DNA of 64,000 bases from positions 1 through 64,000 of the forward strand of contig NZ_JAJFEQ010000007.1 of assembly GCF_020707265.1 (NCBI RefSeq). The letters are read 5' to 3'. The number at the start of each line of letters is the position of its first letter. Within the stretch, counting starts at the first letter, position 1. This stretch comes from Massilia sp. IC2-477 (GTDB lineage: Bacteria; Pseudomonadota; Gammaproteobacteria; Burkholderiales; Burkholderiaceae_D). This document shows, one piece after another, positions 1-8,679 of this stretch. The translations under genes were made by a program, and so were the position numbers. Under the pieces are notes generated by a model, which saw nothing but the letters and a program-made list of their open reading frames with translations, was not told where the DNA came from and did not search any database.

Positions 1-93
1 GACTACATCCACTATTACAATAACGACCGCATCAAGCTCAAATTAAAAGGCCTGAGCCCCGTTCAGTACAGGACTCAGGCCTTGGCCGCTTAG
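1..93 (+). CDS. IS3-family transposase OrfB, C-terminal fragment
   Basis: Frame 1 gives a 30-residue tail beginning DYIHYYNNDRIKLKLKG and containing LSPVQYR, ending at a TAG at 91-93. The pattern of YN-R-H/K residues followed by LSPVQYR is the characteristic end of the DDE integrase domain (rve) of IS3-family OrfB proteins. Only the extreme C-terminus is present because the window starts here; nothing suggests the gene itself is broken. The coding end contains a 10-bp inverted repeat (47-56 with 74-83), which may act as a transcription barrier at the end of the element. Confidence 0.8.
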   Translation, partial: DYIHYYNNDRIKLKLKGLSPVQYRTQALAA

Positions 94-127
94 CAAACTA
101 ACCGTCCAACTTTACGGGGTCAGTTCA
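1..127 (+). mobile_element. Right end of an IS3-family (IS150-type) insertion sequence, partial
   Basis: The window opens inside the transposase gene of an insertion sequence. Beyond its stop codon, bases 102-127 read, on the reverse strand, TGAACTGACCCCGTAAAGTT followed by GGACGG. This resembles the terminal inverted repeats of the IS150 subgroup of the IS3 family, which end in CA on this side, so the element boundary is placed at 127. The left end and any target-site duplication lie outside the window. The element ends 33 bases from the protease gene that follows. Confidence 0.8.
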
Positions 128-160
128 CGAAGCGTCCCCTTTCTATTGGCGAAGCCAGGC

Positions 161-1357
161 TCAGTTACCGCAACCCAGCGAAGCGATGCGGTCGCGCGCG
201 GCCTTGGCCTGCACCAGGCCGAAGCCGTATTTGGTATCGCGCCCGGCCGTGCCCAGGTCTTGCGCGCTCTTGCCGAGCGTGGAGCGGATCTGCGCCGCGG
301 TGCAGGTCGGGTAGTAGCTCCACACCAAGGCGGCGACGGCGGCCACGTGCGGGGTCGCCATCGAGGTGCCGCTCTTGTAGCCGTACCTGCCCCGGGAGGT
401 CGGAATGGTCGAGTAGACCGACACGCCGGGGCCGGCCAGTTCGACCTTGCTGTTGTACTGCGAGAAGCTGGCCCAGGCCTTGTACTCGTCGACCGCGCCC
501 ACCGACACCACGCTGCTGTAGCCGGCCGGATAGGACATCGAGCTGTTACCGGCGTTGCCGGCCGCAGCGATGCTCAGGATGTTGGCGCTGGCGATGGTCG
601 CGAAGGCGTTCGATTCGGTCGTGGTCCCGCTCGGGCCGCCCAGCGACATGCTGATGATATTGGCGCCAGCGGCGCGGCACTTGTTGGCGGCGGCGGCGAG
701 ATCCGAGGAATAGGCCCAGCCGTTGGCGCCGAACACCTTCACGATGTGCAGCTTGAGGCGGCGATTGGCGTTCACGCCGACCACGCCCACGCCGCTGTTG
801 TTGATCGCGGCAATGGTGCCTGCCACATGGGTGCCGTGGCTGTTTTCATCGGTGTACCAGTTACCCGTGCCCGCATCGTATTCGCCGGTGTGGACGTTGC
901 CGGACAAGTCTTCGTGGGCGCGGTCGTAACCGGAATCGATGATGCAGACCTTGCGGTTGCCGACGTTGACGTCGCTGAGCAAATCGGCCTGGACCAGCTT
1001 GATGCCATACGGGACGGCCTGGCCGCTGGCGTATGGCGTGCCGGTCGAGGGCGTGGTCAGCGCCAGCGGATAGCGCTTCGCGTCTTCTTCGATGTACTCG
1101 ACGTTCGGGTTGTTCTCCAGGCCCTTCAGGGCGGTCATCGGCACTTCCATGGCCACCGCGTCCATGCCGAAGATTTCCTTCTGCAGGGTGGCATTGGCGC
1201 CGACCGCCGCCGATTTCATCGCGGCCTTGGCGCCGGGCTTGAACTTCACGATGACACGGGTGGTGTCCGCGGGCGCGGCCTTGACCGGGCTGCACAGGAC
1301 AGCGACCGCAGCGGCGACTGCACACATCTTCAGCTTGCTTGCAACTTGCTTGCTCAT
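161..1357 (-). CDS. Secreted subtilisin-like serine protease (peptidase S8)
   Basis: A 398-residue predicted secreted protease. Residues 1-28 look like a Sec signal peptide (hydrophobic AVAAAVAVL, cleavage near AA-PA). Residues 33-92 resemble an inhibitor I9 propeptide (VIVKFKPG to VEYIEED). The S8 catalytic domain follows, with Asp141 in CIIDSGYD, His174 in NSHGTHVAG, oxyanion Asn268 in AAAGN and Ser332 in SGTSMATPH, so the triad is intact. The ATG at 1357 is chosen over an upstream in-frame ATG at 1525 because it follows a GGAG ribosome site by about six bases and begins the signal peptide. The enzyme is expected to self-process and degrade extracellular protein. It reads towards the IS end and has no operon partner here. 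Confidence 0.9.
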   Translation of the reverse strand: MSKQVASKLKMCAVAAAVAVLCSPVKAAPADTTRVIVKFKPGAKAAMKSAAVGANATLQKEIFGMDAVAMEVPMTALKGLENNPNVEYIEEDAKRYPLALTTPSTGTPYASGQAVPYGIKLVQADLLSDVNVGNRKVCIIDSGYDRAHEDLSGNVHTGEYDAGTGNWYTDENSHGTHVAGTIAAINNSGVGVVGVNANRRLKLHIVKVFGANGWAYSSDLAAAANKCRAAGANIISMSLGGPSGTTTESNAFATIASANILSIAAAGNAGNSSMSYPAGYSSVVSVGAVDEYKAWASFSQYNSKVELAGPGVSVYSTIPTSRGRYGYKSGTSMATPHVAAVAALVWSYYPTCTAAQIRSTLGKSAQDLGTAGRDTKYGFGLVQAKAARDRIASLGCGN

Positions 1358-1817
1358 TGTGTTCTCCGTAATGGCACTTCTTATAGGAATGCCGCGAACT
1401 CTGCGGTCGCGTGCACGATGTCGGTAAGACGCTTGCAGCCGTTGCAACGGCTGAGCCAGTGTATGTACGGGGAAGCAACAATGACACCATCGATTCTGAT
1501 AGGGCGCTTTTGCCACACAGAGCATGTCTGTTACGCGTTTACGTCATCAATTGTTTGGCATATGTGATAGGAAGCCGAATATTATTTCTACCTGATAAAC
1601 ATACTTTCCAAGGATCACGCTTCTTCCTGTTCGACCCGCCTGCGCGTCGGGACAGCCGCATATTGGTGGACGTGGTCCACAGCTCCTATGCTCGTTCAGC
1701 TAAGGAGCCGGCCCGTCCCGCTCCCGCGCGTCACGATCGGGTCGCCGGGGGTCGGCCGCGCGCCATTGGCCTAGCTGGCTGTAAAATAGCGGTTTTCGTA
1801 CCCCATACGGCCCTGCC
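1358..1817. other. Non-coding interval between the protease and msrC-like genes
   Basis: About 460 bases lie between two divergently transcribed genes. Open frames here have no recognisable family features. The interval should hold the promoters of both genes. A TATAAG in the leftward orientation about 25 bases before the protease start and a TAAAAT just before the 1818 gene are possible -10 boxes, but neither has a convincing -35. A GCTCCT/AGGAGC inverted pair near 1682-1708 is weak. I assign no further function. Confidence 0.4.
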
Positions 1818-2318
1818 ATGCACATCAATCCCGAACGCAGTTCCCGCCCTGACTACGCCCTGCTGGAGCGCCAGGTCGAGAGCGTCCTCGAAGGCGAACG
1901 CAGCCTGATGACGAACGCGGCGCAGTTCTCCGCCCTCGTCTACGACACCCTGGCCGACCTGAACTGGGCCGGCTTTTACTTCACCGTCCCGGCCCGCAAG
2001 GGCGAGGGCCTGGACCTGCTGGTCGGCCCCTTCCAAGGTAAGCCGGCCTGCGCCCGCATCCCCTTCGGGCGCGGCGTCTGCGGCACCACGGCCGTCGAGC
2101 GCAAGACCATCGTCGTCCCTGACGTGCATGCCTTCCCGGGCCACATCGCCTGCGATTCGGCCTCGAACTCGGAAATCGTGCTGCCCCTGATCAAGGACGG
2201 CGAAGTGCTCGGCGTGTTCGATATCGACAGCCCCCTGCTCAACCGATTCTCCGACGAAGACCGCGAAGGCCTGGAGCGCATGCTCGCCGCCTTCATGGAC
2301 GGCACCGATTTTTCCTGA
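1818..2318 (+). CDS. msrC: Free methionine-(R)-sulfoxide reductase (GAF-domain fRMsr)
   Basis: A 166-residue single GAF-domain protein. The family reduces free methionine-R-sulfoxide in the cytoplasm, using thioredoxin to recycle the catalytic cysteines. The family's three conserved cysteines are present: Cys78 in GKPACARIP, Cys88 in GRGVCGTT and Cys112 in HIACDSASNSEIV. The length matches E. coli fRMsr (about 165). The ATG at 1818 gives a normal N-terminus. It is followed after 21 bases by transaldolase in the same direction, so the two may be co-transcribed, linking repair of oxidised methionine to pentose-phosphate metabolism and hence NADPH supply. That link is inference. Confidence 0.9.
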   Translation: MHINPERSSRPDYALLERQVESVLEGERSLMTNAAQFSALVYDTLADLNWAGFYFTVPARKGEGLDLLVGPFQGKPACARIPFGRGVCGTTAVERKTIVVPDVHAFPGHIACDSASNSEIVLPLIKDGEVLGVFDIDSPLLNRFSDEDREGLERMLAAFMDGTDFS

Positions 2319-2339
2319 CTTTTTATTCTGGCCTCTACC

Positions 2340-3272
2340 ATGAATCAACTCGAACAACTCAAGCAGTACACCACCGTCGTCGCCGATACCGGCGACTTCC
2401 AGTCGATCAAGGCCTACGCGCCGCAGGATGCGACCACCAACCCGTCGCTGATCCTGAAGGCCGTGCAGAAGCCGGAATACCGTCCGCTGCTGGAAAAGGC
2501 AGTTGCCGAAGCCAATGGCGCGTCGGTCGACGCCATCGTCGACAGCCTCTTGATCGCCTTCGGCACCGAGATCCTGAAGTACGTGCCGGGCCGCGTCTCG
2601 ACCGAGATCGATGCCGCCCTGTCTTTTGACACCGAAGCCACCGTTGCCAAGGGCCGCGAGCTGATCGCCCTGTACGAAAAGGCCGGCGTGTCGCGCGAGC
2701 GCGTGCTGATCAAGATCGCCTCGACCTGGGAAGGCATCCGCGCCGCCGAGATCCTGGAAAAGGAAGGCATCCACTGCAACCTGACCCTGCTGTTCTCGCT
2801 GTGCCAGGCGGTGGCCTGCGCCGAAGCGGGCGTCAAGCTGATCTCGCCCTTCGTCGGCCGCATCTACGACTGGTACAAGAAGTCGACCGGTACCGACTAC
2901 CAGGGCGCCGACGATCCGGGCGTGCAGTCGGTCAAGCGCATCTACCAGTACTATCGCAAGTTCGGTTACGACACCGAAGTGATGGGCGCGAGCTTCCGCA
3001 ACACCTCGCAGATCCTGGAACTGGCGGGCTGCGACCTGCTGACCATTTCGCCGGACCTGCTGCAGAAGCTGGCCGACACCGATGCGCCGGTCGAGCGCAA
3101 GCTGGTGGCCGACGCCAACGCTGACATCGCGAAGATCGACATCGACGAGAAGACCTTCCGCTTCATGCTGAATGAAGACGCGATGGGAACCGAGAAGCTG
3201 TCCGAAGGCATCCGCGCCTTCGTGGCCGATTCGATCAAGCTGAAGAAGATGATCGAAGAGCTGATGAAGTAA
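2340..3272 (+). CDS. tal: Transaldolase
   Basis: A 310-residue class I transaldolase of the E. coli TalB type. It transfers the dihydroxyacetone unit between sedoheptulose-7-phosphate and glyceraldehyde-3-phosphate in the non-oxidative pentose phosphate pathway. The start [20 protein letters not shown] and the [10 protein letters not shown] signature are typical, and the Schiff-base lysine is Lys125 in [12 protein letters not shown]. Length is close to the usual 317. The start lies 21 bases after the methionine sulfoxide reductase gene. A strong intrinsic terminator follows the stop codon. Confidence 0.97.
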   Translation: MNQLEQLKQYTTVVADTGDFQSIKAYAPQDATTNPSLILKAVQKPEYRPLLEKAVAEANGASVDAIVDSLLIAFGTEILKYVPGRVSTEIDAALSFDTEATVAKGRELIALYEKAGVSRERVLIKIASTWEGIRAAEILEKEGIHCNLTLLFSLCQAVACAEAGVKLISPFVGRIYDWYKKSTGTDYQGADDPGVQSVKRIYQYYRKFGYDTEVMGASFRNTSQILELAGCDLLTISPDLLQKLADTDAPVERKLVADANADIAKIDIDEKTFRFMLNEDAMGTEKLSEGIRAFVADSIKLKKMIEELMK

Positions 3273-3277
3273 AAAGA

Positions 3278-3304
3278 AAACCCGCTTTACAGCGGGTTTT
3301 TTGT
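3278..3304 (+). terminator. Intrinsic terminator of transaldolase
   Basis: The hairpin ACCCGCT-TTAC-AGCGGGT is followed by a T-run, six bases after the transaldolase stop. The T-run ends exactly where the GTAGGGTGGGC repeat begins at 3303. Confidence 0.92.
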
Positions 3305-3433
3305 AGGGTGGGCGGATCTTCCGCCCACGCGGTCAGCGGTCGCCGGACAGTCGCGACGAAGTAAAATTTGCGTATCACCGCGTGGGCGTTCGTAATTCCG
3401 GGCATTGCCCGGAATTACCCCGCCCACCCTACG
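3303..3433. repeat. Paired palindromic repeat, locus A (inverted GTAGGGTGGGC units)
   Basis: Two hairpin units face each other. The left unit (3303-3333) folds as GTGGGCGGA-TCT-TCCGCCCAC. The right unit (3371-3433) is inverted, ends in GCCCACCCTACG, and carries an inserted perfect 12-bp hairpin (3392-3418, GTAATTCCGGGC-ATT-GCCCGGAATTAC) in its loop. The right end supplies the TAG stop codon of the tetR gene (3429-3431). The same unit recurs at four other loci in the window (11248, 17116, 48951, 54559), so this is a dispersed REP/BIME-like element rather than a local hairpin. Confidence 0.88.
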
Positions 3434-4046
3434 CCCGCAATCCCGCCAGGTAGGTATCGATCACGGTACCACCCAGCGTCTGCAGATCGAACATGGTCGG
3501 CTCGAAGATCCAGTTGCGGATCAGGCCATCGACCATGATCCAGCCGCCCTGCGCAGCCGCCAGCGTCGACACGCCGGGACGCAGCATGCCCTTCTCCTGG
3601 GCCTGCTTCAGGTGCCCTTCCATGCGCTCCTGCCACAGGCCGATCGATTCGCGCCGGCGTGCGCGCACCGCATCCACCTCGTCGATGAATTCCGTCTTCA
3701 GCGTGGCGATCTCGAACACGCGGCGCGCCTTCTCGTCCTCGACCACGATGCGCAGCACCGTCATCATGTCGTCGCGCAGGCAGTGCAAGGGGTCCTTGAC
3801 GTCGCGCTGGTTGTCGAGCACCTGCATCGCCTCGTCCATCGGCATCTTGGCGCGGTCGAACATGGCGTTGAACAGCGCGCCCTTGTCCAGGAAATGCCAA
3901 TAGATCGCACCGCGCGTCACGCCCGCCGCGGTTGCAATATGCTGTAAAGTCGTTCTTGATACGCCTTGTTCAGCAAACAATCTTTCAGCAGCGTCAAGGA
4001 TGCTGTCGCGGGTCGCCGCAGCTTCCGCTTTTGTCTTACGAGCCAT
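3429..4046 (-). CDS. TetR/AcrR-family repressor of the adjacent RND efflux operon
   Basis: A 205-residue regulator. Residues 8-55 form the TetR helix-turn-helix (RDSILDAAERLFAEQGV, then GVTRGAIYWHFLDKGALF). The rest is a helical ligand domain resembling AcrR, TtgR and SmeT. The ATG at 4046 (MARKTKAEAAATRDSIL) is preferred to upstream extensions, which lack family similarity. The gene is divergent from the efflux operon at 4201, the usual arrangement for a local repressor released by pump substrates. Its stop codon is the TAG of a dispersed repeat, so the last codons may have been shaped by that insertion. Confidence 0.9.
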   Translation of the reverse strand: MARKTKAEAAATRDSILDAAERLFAEQGVSRTTLQHIATAAGVTRGAIYWHFLDKGALFNAMFDRAKMPMDEAMQVLDNQRDVKDPLHCLRDDMMTVLRIVVEDEKARRVFEIATLKTEFIDEVDAVRARRRESIGLWQERMEGHLKQAQEKGMLRPGVSTLAAAQGGWIMVDGLIRNWIFEPTMFDLQTLGGTVIDTYLAGLRA

Positions 4047-4200
4047 TTTTTTCCATTCCCTCCCGTTTGAGGGGTGTTCCAGCAATAAACATACAGCCGT
4101 GATAGTATATAAAACTGTTCGTAAAAGCCAGTGACGATTCGTGTGCGGTCGAAGTGTCTGCGCCGGTTGTCGAAACAATAAAGAGAAGGAAGCATACGTA
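4047..4200. promoter_or_regulatory. Divergent tetR/efflux control region with candidate operator
   Basis: The 154-base gap must hold both promoters. An imperfect palindrome at 4089-4110, ACATAC-N10-GTATAT, lies in an AT-rich stretch and resembles the ACATACA-type half-sites bound by AcrR-like repressors. It overlaps TAGTAT/TATATA for the rightward promoter and TATACT for the leftward one, so one bound dimer could repress both genes. The rightward gene has an AGAAGGA ribosome site before its ATG at 4201. The palindrome is seen; its operator role is inferred. Confidence 0.55.
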
Positions 4201-5490
4201 ATGCGCTCAGACCACTCCTCCCTGTCCCTGACTCGCATCGCCGCCGGTACCCTGGTCGCGCTTGCCCTGCTGTCGGGTTGCGGCAAGAAAGACGCCGCCC
4301 CGGCCGCCGGCGGCCCAGGCGGCGGCATGCCGGCGCCTGAAGTCGGTGTCATCACCACCAAGTACGAACCGGTTGCCCTGCTGACCGAACTGCCTGCACG
4401 CGCCGAGCCGATCCGCACCTCGCAGGTGCGCGCGCGTGTTGACGGCGTGGTGCTCAAGCGCCTGTTCACTGAAGGCAGCGTCGTCAAGCAGGGACAGTCG
4501 CTGTTCCAGATCGACCCGGCCCCCTACCAGGCGCGCCTCGCGGCAGCCCAGGCCGACGTCGGCAGCGCGCAGGCGACCCTGAACCAGGCCACCGCCCTGG
4601 CCGAGCGCTACAAGCCGCTGGTCGAGGCGCAGGCCGTCAGCAAGCAGGAATACACCAACGCCCTCGCCGCCCAGAAGCAGGCGGAAGCGGCTGTCGCAGC
4701 CGCCCGCGCCCAGGTGCGCATCGCCCAGATCAATACTGGCTACGCCAACGTGTACGCCCCGATCTCGGGCCGCATCGGCCGTGCGCTGGTCACCGAAGGT
4801 GCGCTGGTCTCGGCCACCCAGGCGACCGAACTGGCGCTGATCCAGCAGACCGATTCGATGTACCTGAACATCACGCAGTCGGCCAGCGAGCTGCAGCGCC
4901 TGCGCAAGCAGGCCGGCGGCGGCGCGGACGCCTCGGTCGGCGTGATCCTGGACGACGGCACCGAACTGGCAACCAAGGGCCGCCTGCAGTTCTCCGACAT
5001 CACGGTCGACCCGAGCACCGGCCAGGTTACCCTGCGCGCAACCATCGCCAACCCGGACAATGCCCTGCTGCCGGGCCAGTACGTGCGCGTACGCCTGGCC
5101 CAGGCCCAGATCCCGAACGGCATCGTGGTGCCGCAGCAGGCCGTCACCCGCGGCGGTCCGCAGGGCGACACCCTGATGGTGGTCGGCGCCGACAACAAGC
5201 CGGCCCCGCGTACCGTCAAGATCGGCTCGCAACAGGGCTCGAACTGGGTCGTCACCGAAGGCCTGAAGGAAGGCGAACGCGTGATGGTCGACGGCTTCCA
5301 GAAGCTGCAGATGCTGCCGCCGGGTACCCCGGTCAAGGCAGTGCCATGGACCGCCTCGACGTCCTCCCCGGCGCCGGCAACGGCTGCCGCAGGCGCCGCC
5401 GCTGCCCAGTCGGCAGGCCAGGCCCCGGCCTCGGCGCCGTCCGGCTCCACCGCGAGCGCCACCCCGGCCGCAGGCACGCCGCGCCGCTAA
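4201..5490 (+). CDS. RND efflux periplasmic adaptor lipoprotein (AcrA/MexA type)
   Basis: A 429-residue membrane-fusion protein. The N-terminus is a lipoprotein signal with lipobox LLSGC (Cys near residue 26). It is followed by the beta-barrel/lipoyl segment (RVDGVVLKRLFTEGSVVKQG), an alpha-helical hairpin rich in Ala/Gln (residues about 110-180), the second lipoyl half (YAPISGRIGR) and a membrane-proximal domain. The Pro/Ala/Ser-rich tail of about 45 residues is longer than in AcrA. It bridges the inner-membrane pump and outer-membrane channel encoded next. The start follows AGAAGGA; the gap to the pump gene is 27 bases. Confidence 0.95.
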   Translation: MRSDHSSLSLTRIAAGTLVALALLSGCGKKDAAPAAGGPGGGMPAPEVGVITTKYEPVALLTELPARAEPIRTSQVRARVDGVVLKRLFTEGSVVKQGQSLFQIDPAPYQARLAAAQADVGSAQATLNQATALAERYKPLVEAQAVSKQEYTNALAAQKQAEAAVAAARAQVRIAQINTGYANVYAPISGRIGRALVTEGALVSATQATELALIQQTDSMYLNITQSASELQRLRKQAGGGADASVGVILDDGTELATKGRLQFSDITVDPSTGQVTLRATIANPDNALLPGQYVRVRLAQAQIPNGIVVPQQAVTRGGPQGDTLMVVGADNKPAPRTVKIGSQQGSNWVVTEGLKEGERVMVDGFQKLQMLPPGTPVKAVPWTASTSSPAPATAAAGAAAAQSAGQAPASAPSGSTASATPAAGTPRR

Positions 5491-5517
5491 GCGGCAGGAA
5501 CAGAACAGGACTAAGCA

Positions 5518-8500
5518 ATGGCTCGTTTTTTTATTGACCGCCCCATTTTTGCCTGGGTGATCGCGCTGTTCATCATGGTGATCGGCGGTGTATCGATCAC
5601 CCAGCTGCCGATCGCGCAGTATCCGAACGTGGCGCCGCCATCGATCGTGATCAATGCCGCCTATCCGGGCGCCTCGGCACAGACCCTGGAAGACTCGGTC
5701 ATCTCCGTCATCGAACGCGAGATGAACGGCTCCCCAGGCCTCATCTACATGGAATCGAGCAGCTCCGCCAACGGCAGCGGCTCGATCACCCTGACGTTCG
5801 AGACCGGCACCAACCCGGAGCTGGCCCAGGTGGACGTGCAGAACCGCCTGTCGCGCGCGGCCCCGCGCCTGCCGGCGGCGGTGAACCAGCAGGGCGTGCG
5901 CGTCGACAAGGTGCGCGCGAACTTCCTGCTGTTCACGATCCTGTCGTCGGACGATCCGAAGTGGGACCCGATCGCGCTGGGCGACTACGCCTCGCGCACG
6001 GTGCTGCCTGAAATCCAGCGTATCAAGGGCGTCGGTACCGCGCAGCTGTTCGGTACCGAGCGCGCGATGCGCATCTGGATCGACCCGGCCAAGCTGGTGG
6101 GCTTCCGCCTGTCCCCGGCTGACGTCAACAACGCGATCCGCAGCCAGAACGCCCAGGTGGCCTCGGGCACCATCGGCGAACTGCCGCTGGCGGCCGGCCA
6201 GGAAATCAACGCGACCGTGGTGGTGACCGGCCAGCTCTCGACCGTCGAGCAGTTCGGCAACATCGTGCTGCGCGCGAACCCGGACGGTTCCACCGTGCGC
6301 CTGCGCGACGTGGCCCGCATCGAGATCGGCGGCCAGGCCTATTCGACCTCGGCGCGCCTGAACGGCAAGCCCTCGACCGGTATCGGCGTGCAGCTGGCGC
6401 CGAGCGGCAACGCGCTGGAAACCGCGCGCCTGGTGCGCGAGCGCATGGACGAACTGTCGAAGTACTTCCCGGCCGGGATGAAGGCCACCGTGCCCTTCGA
6501 CAGCTCGAAGTTCATCAACATCTCGATCGAGCAGGTGCTGCATACCCTGGTCGAAGCGCTGGTGCTGGTGTTCCTGGTGATGTACCTGTTCCTGCAGAAC
6601 TTCCGCTACACGATCATTCCGACCATCGTGGTCCCGGTGGCCCTCCTGGGTTCGCTCGGCACCCTGCTGGCGCTGGGCTACTCGATCAACGTGCTGACCA
6701 TGTTCGGCATGGTGCTGGTGATCGGTATCGTGGTCGACGACGCCATCGTGGTGGTCGAGAACGTCGAGCGCATCATGTCCGAAGAAGGCCTGCCGCCGCT
6801 GGCGGCAACGCGCAAGGCGATGGGCCAGATCTCGGGCGCGATCATCGGCGTGACCGTGGTCCTGATGTCGGTGTTCGTGCCGCTGGCCTTCTTTGCCGGC
6901 GCCGTCGGCAACATCTACCGCCAGTTCGCGGTGGTCATGGTGTCCTCGATCGCCTTCTCGGCCTTCCTGGCGCTGTCGCTCACCCCGGCGCTGTGCGCGC
7001 ACCTGCTGAAACCCGTCGAAGCCGGCCACCACCACGAGAAGCGCGGCTTCTTCGGCTGGTTCAACCGCCGCTTCGCCCGCACCGCCAAGGGCTATGAAGG
7101 CTGGGTCGGCAAGCTGATTCGCAATTCGGGGCGCGCGCTGGTGGCCTTCGTGCTGGTGTGCGGCCTGGTGACGCTGTTCTTCACCCGCATGCCGAATTCC
7201 TTCCTGCCGAACGAAGACCAGGGCTACGTGATCGCCAACATCCAGCTGCCGCCGGGCGCCACGCTCGAGCGTACCAACGAGGTGATGCGCACCGCCGAGG
7301 CCTTCATCATGAAGCAGCCGGAAGTGGCGAACATGGTCAGCGTGCTGGGCTTCTCGTTCTCGGGCGCGGGCCAGAACATGGCGCTTGCCTTCATCCCGCT
7401 CAAGGACTGGGATGAGCGCAAGGGTGCCGATTCGAGCGCCCAGGCCGTGGCGGGCCGCATCATCGGCGGCCTGTCGGGCGTGCGCGATGCCTTCATCTTC
7501 GCGCTGTCGCCGCCGCCGATTCCCGAACTGGGCCGCGGCACCGGCTTCACCTTCCGCCTGCAGGACCGCGGCGGCAACGGCCACAACGCCCTGCTGGCGG
7601 CGCGCAACCAGCTGCTCGGCATGGCCGCGCAGAGCCAGATCCTGACCGGCGTGCGTCCGGAAGGCCTGGAAGACGCGCCGCAGGTGATGCTCGACATCGA
7701 CCGCGACAAGGCGCAGGCGCTGGGCGTGACCTTTGATGCGATCAATACCGCGATCTCGACCTCGCTCGGATCGAGCTACGTGAACGACTTCCCGAACGCC
7801 GGCCGCCTGCAGCGCGTCGTGGTGCAGGCCGAGGCCAGCGCCCGCATGCAGCCGGACGACCTGCTGCGCCTGAACGCGATGAACGTCCAGGGCGAGCCGG
7901 TGCCGCTGTCCTCGTTCGCCACCACCAAGTGGGTGACCGGTCCGATGCAGACCATCCGCTACAACGGCTATCCGGCAATGAGCCTGTCGGGCGACGCCAA
8001 GCCGGGCTATTCGACCGGCGACGCGCTGGCCGAGATGGAGCGCCTGGCAGCCAAGCTGCCGCCGGGCTTCGCCTACGAGTGGACCGGCCAGTCGCGCGAG
8101 GAACAGCTCTCGGGCGGCACCATGGGCATCCTGATGGCCTTCTCGCTGCTGGCGATCTTCCTGGCCCTGGCGGCGCTGTATGAAAGCTGGTCGATCCCGG
8201 TGTCGGTCCTGCTGGTGGTGCCTTTCGGTATCCTCGGCGCGGTGCTGGCGGCCATGATGCGCGCCTACCCGAACGACGTGTACTTCAAGATCGGTCTGGT
8301 GACCATCATCGGCCTGGCGGCGAAGAACGCGGTCCTGATCATCGAATTCGCGAAGGACCTGCAGGCGCAGGGCAAGTCGCCGGCGGAAGCGGCGATCGAG
8401 GCGGCGCACCTGCGCTTCCGCCCGATCATCATGACCTCGATGGCCTTCATCCTGGGCGTGCTGCCGCTGGTGGTCGCAGGCGGCGCCGGCTCGGCATCGC

Positions 8501-8679
8501 AGCGCGCGATCGGTACCGGCGTGATGGGCGGTATGATTACGGCTTCCACCCTGGGTGTGCTGTTCGTGCCGCTGTTCTTCGTGGTGGTACGCAAGATCTT
8601 CAAGGGTCGCAAGCGCCCGCAAGAGATCCCTGCACACCTGGAGGGCAGCGCTTCGGCAGTCGAAGGAAAACAACCATGA
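5518..8679 (+). CDS. RND multidrug efflux pump, HAE1 family (AcrB/MexB type)
   Basis: A 1053-residue inner-membrane proton/drug antiporter, almost the same length as E. coli AcrB (1049). It starts MARFFIDRPIFAWVIALFIM, a typical first transmembrane helix. The proton-relay residues are visible: Asp407 and Asp408 in GIVVDDAIVVVENVERIM (same numbers as AcrB) and Lys936 in GLAAKNAVLIIEFAKDL. Twelve membrane helices and two large periplasmic loops are expected and fit the hydrophobic pattern. It exports drugs, dyes or aromatic compounds as part of the tripartite pump; the substrate cannot be read from sequence. Its TGA overlaps the ATG of the channel gene (ATGA). Confidence 0.97.
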   Translation: MARFFIDRPIFAWVIALFIMVIGGVSITQLPIAQYPNVAPPSIVINAAYPGASAQTLEDSVISVIEREMNGSPGLIYMESSSSANGSGSITLTFETGTNPELAQVDVQNRLSRAAPRLPAAVNQQGVRVDKVRANFLLFTILSSDDPKWDPIALGDYASRTVLPEIQRIKGVGTAQLFGTERAMRIWIDPAKLVGFRLSPADVNNAIRSQNAQVASGTIGELPLAAGQEINATVVVTGQLSTVEQFGNIVLRANPDGSTVRLRDVARIEIGGQAYSTSARLNGKPSTGIGVQLAPSGNALETARLVRERMDELSKYFPAGMKATVPFDSSKFINISIEQVLHTLVEALVLVFLVMYLFLQNFRYTIIPTIVVPVALLGSLGTLLALGYSINVLTMFGMVLVIGIVVDDAIVVVENVERIMSEEGLPPLAATRKAMGQISGAIIGVTVVLMSVFVPLAFFAGAVGNIYRQFAVVMVSSIAFSAFLALSLTPALCAHLLKPVEAGHHHEKRGFFGWFNRRFARTAKGYEGWVGKLIRNSGRALVAFVLVCGLVTLFFTRMPNSFLPNEDQGYVIANIQLPPGATLERTNEVMRTAEAFIMKQPEVANMVSVLGFSFSGAGQNMALAFIPLKDWDERKGADSSAQAVAGRIIGGLSGVRDAFIFALSPPPIPELGRGTGFTFRLQDRGGNGHNALLAARNQLLGMAAQSQILTGVRPEGLEDAPQVMLDIDRDKAQALGVTFDAINTAISTSLGSSYVNDFPNAGRLQRVVVQAEASARMQPDDLLRLNAMNVQGEPVPLSSFATTKWVTGPMQTIRYNGYPAMSLSGDAKPGYSTGDALAEMERLAAKLPPGFAYEWTGQSREEQLSGGTMGILMAFSLLAIFLALAALYESWSIPVSVLLVVPFGILGAVLAAMMRAYPNDVYFKIGLVTIIGLAAKNAVLIIEFAKDLQAQGKSPAEAAIEAAHLRFRPIIMTSMAFILGVLPLVVAGGAGSASQRAIGTGVMGGMITASTLGVLFVPLFFVVVRKIFKGRKRPQEIPAHLEGSASAVEGKQP

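Noticed and set aside
146..1567. A 473-codon plus-strand open frame across the protease
   Set aside because: The minus strand has a complete S8 catalytic triad and signal peptide; the plus frame is His/Arg/Gly-rich shadow sequence.
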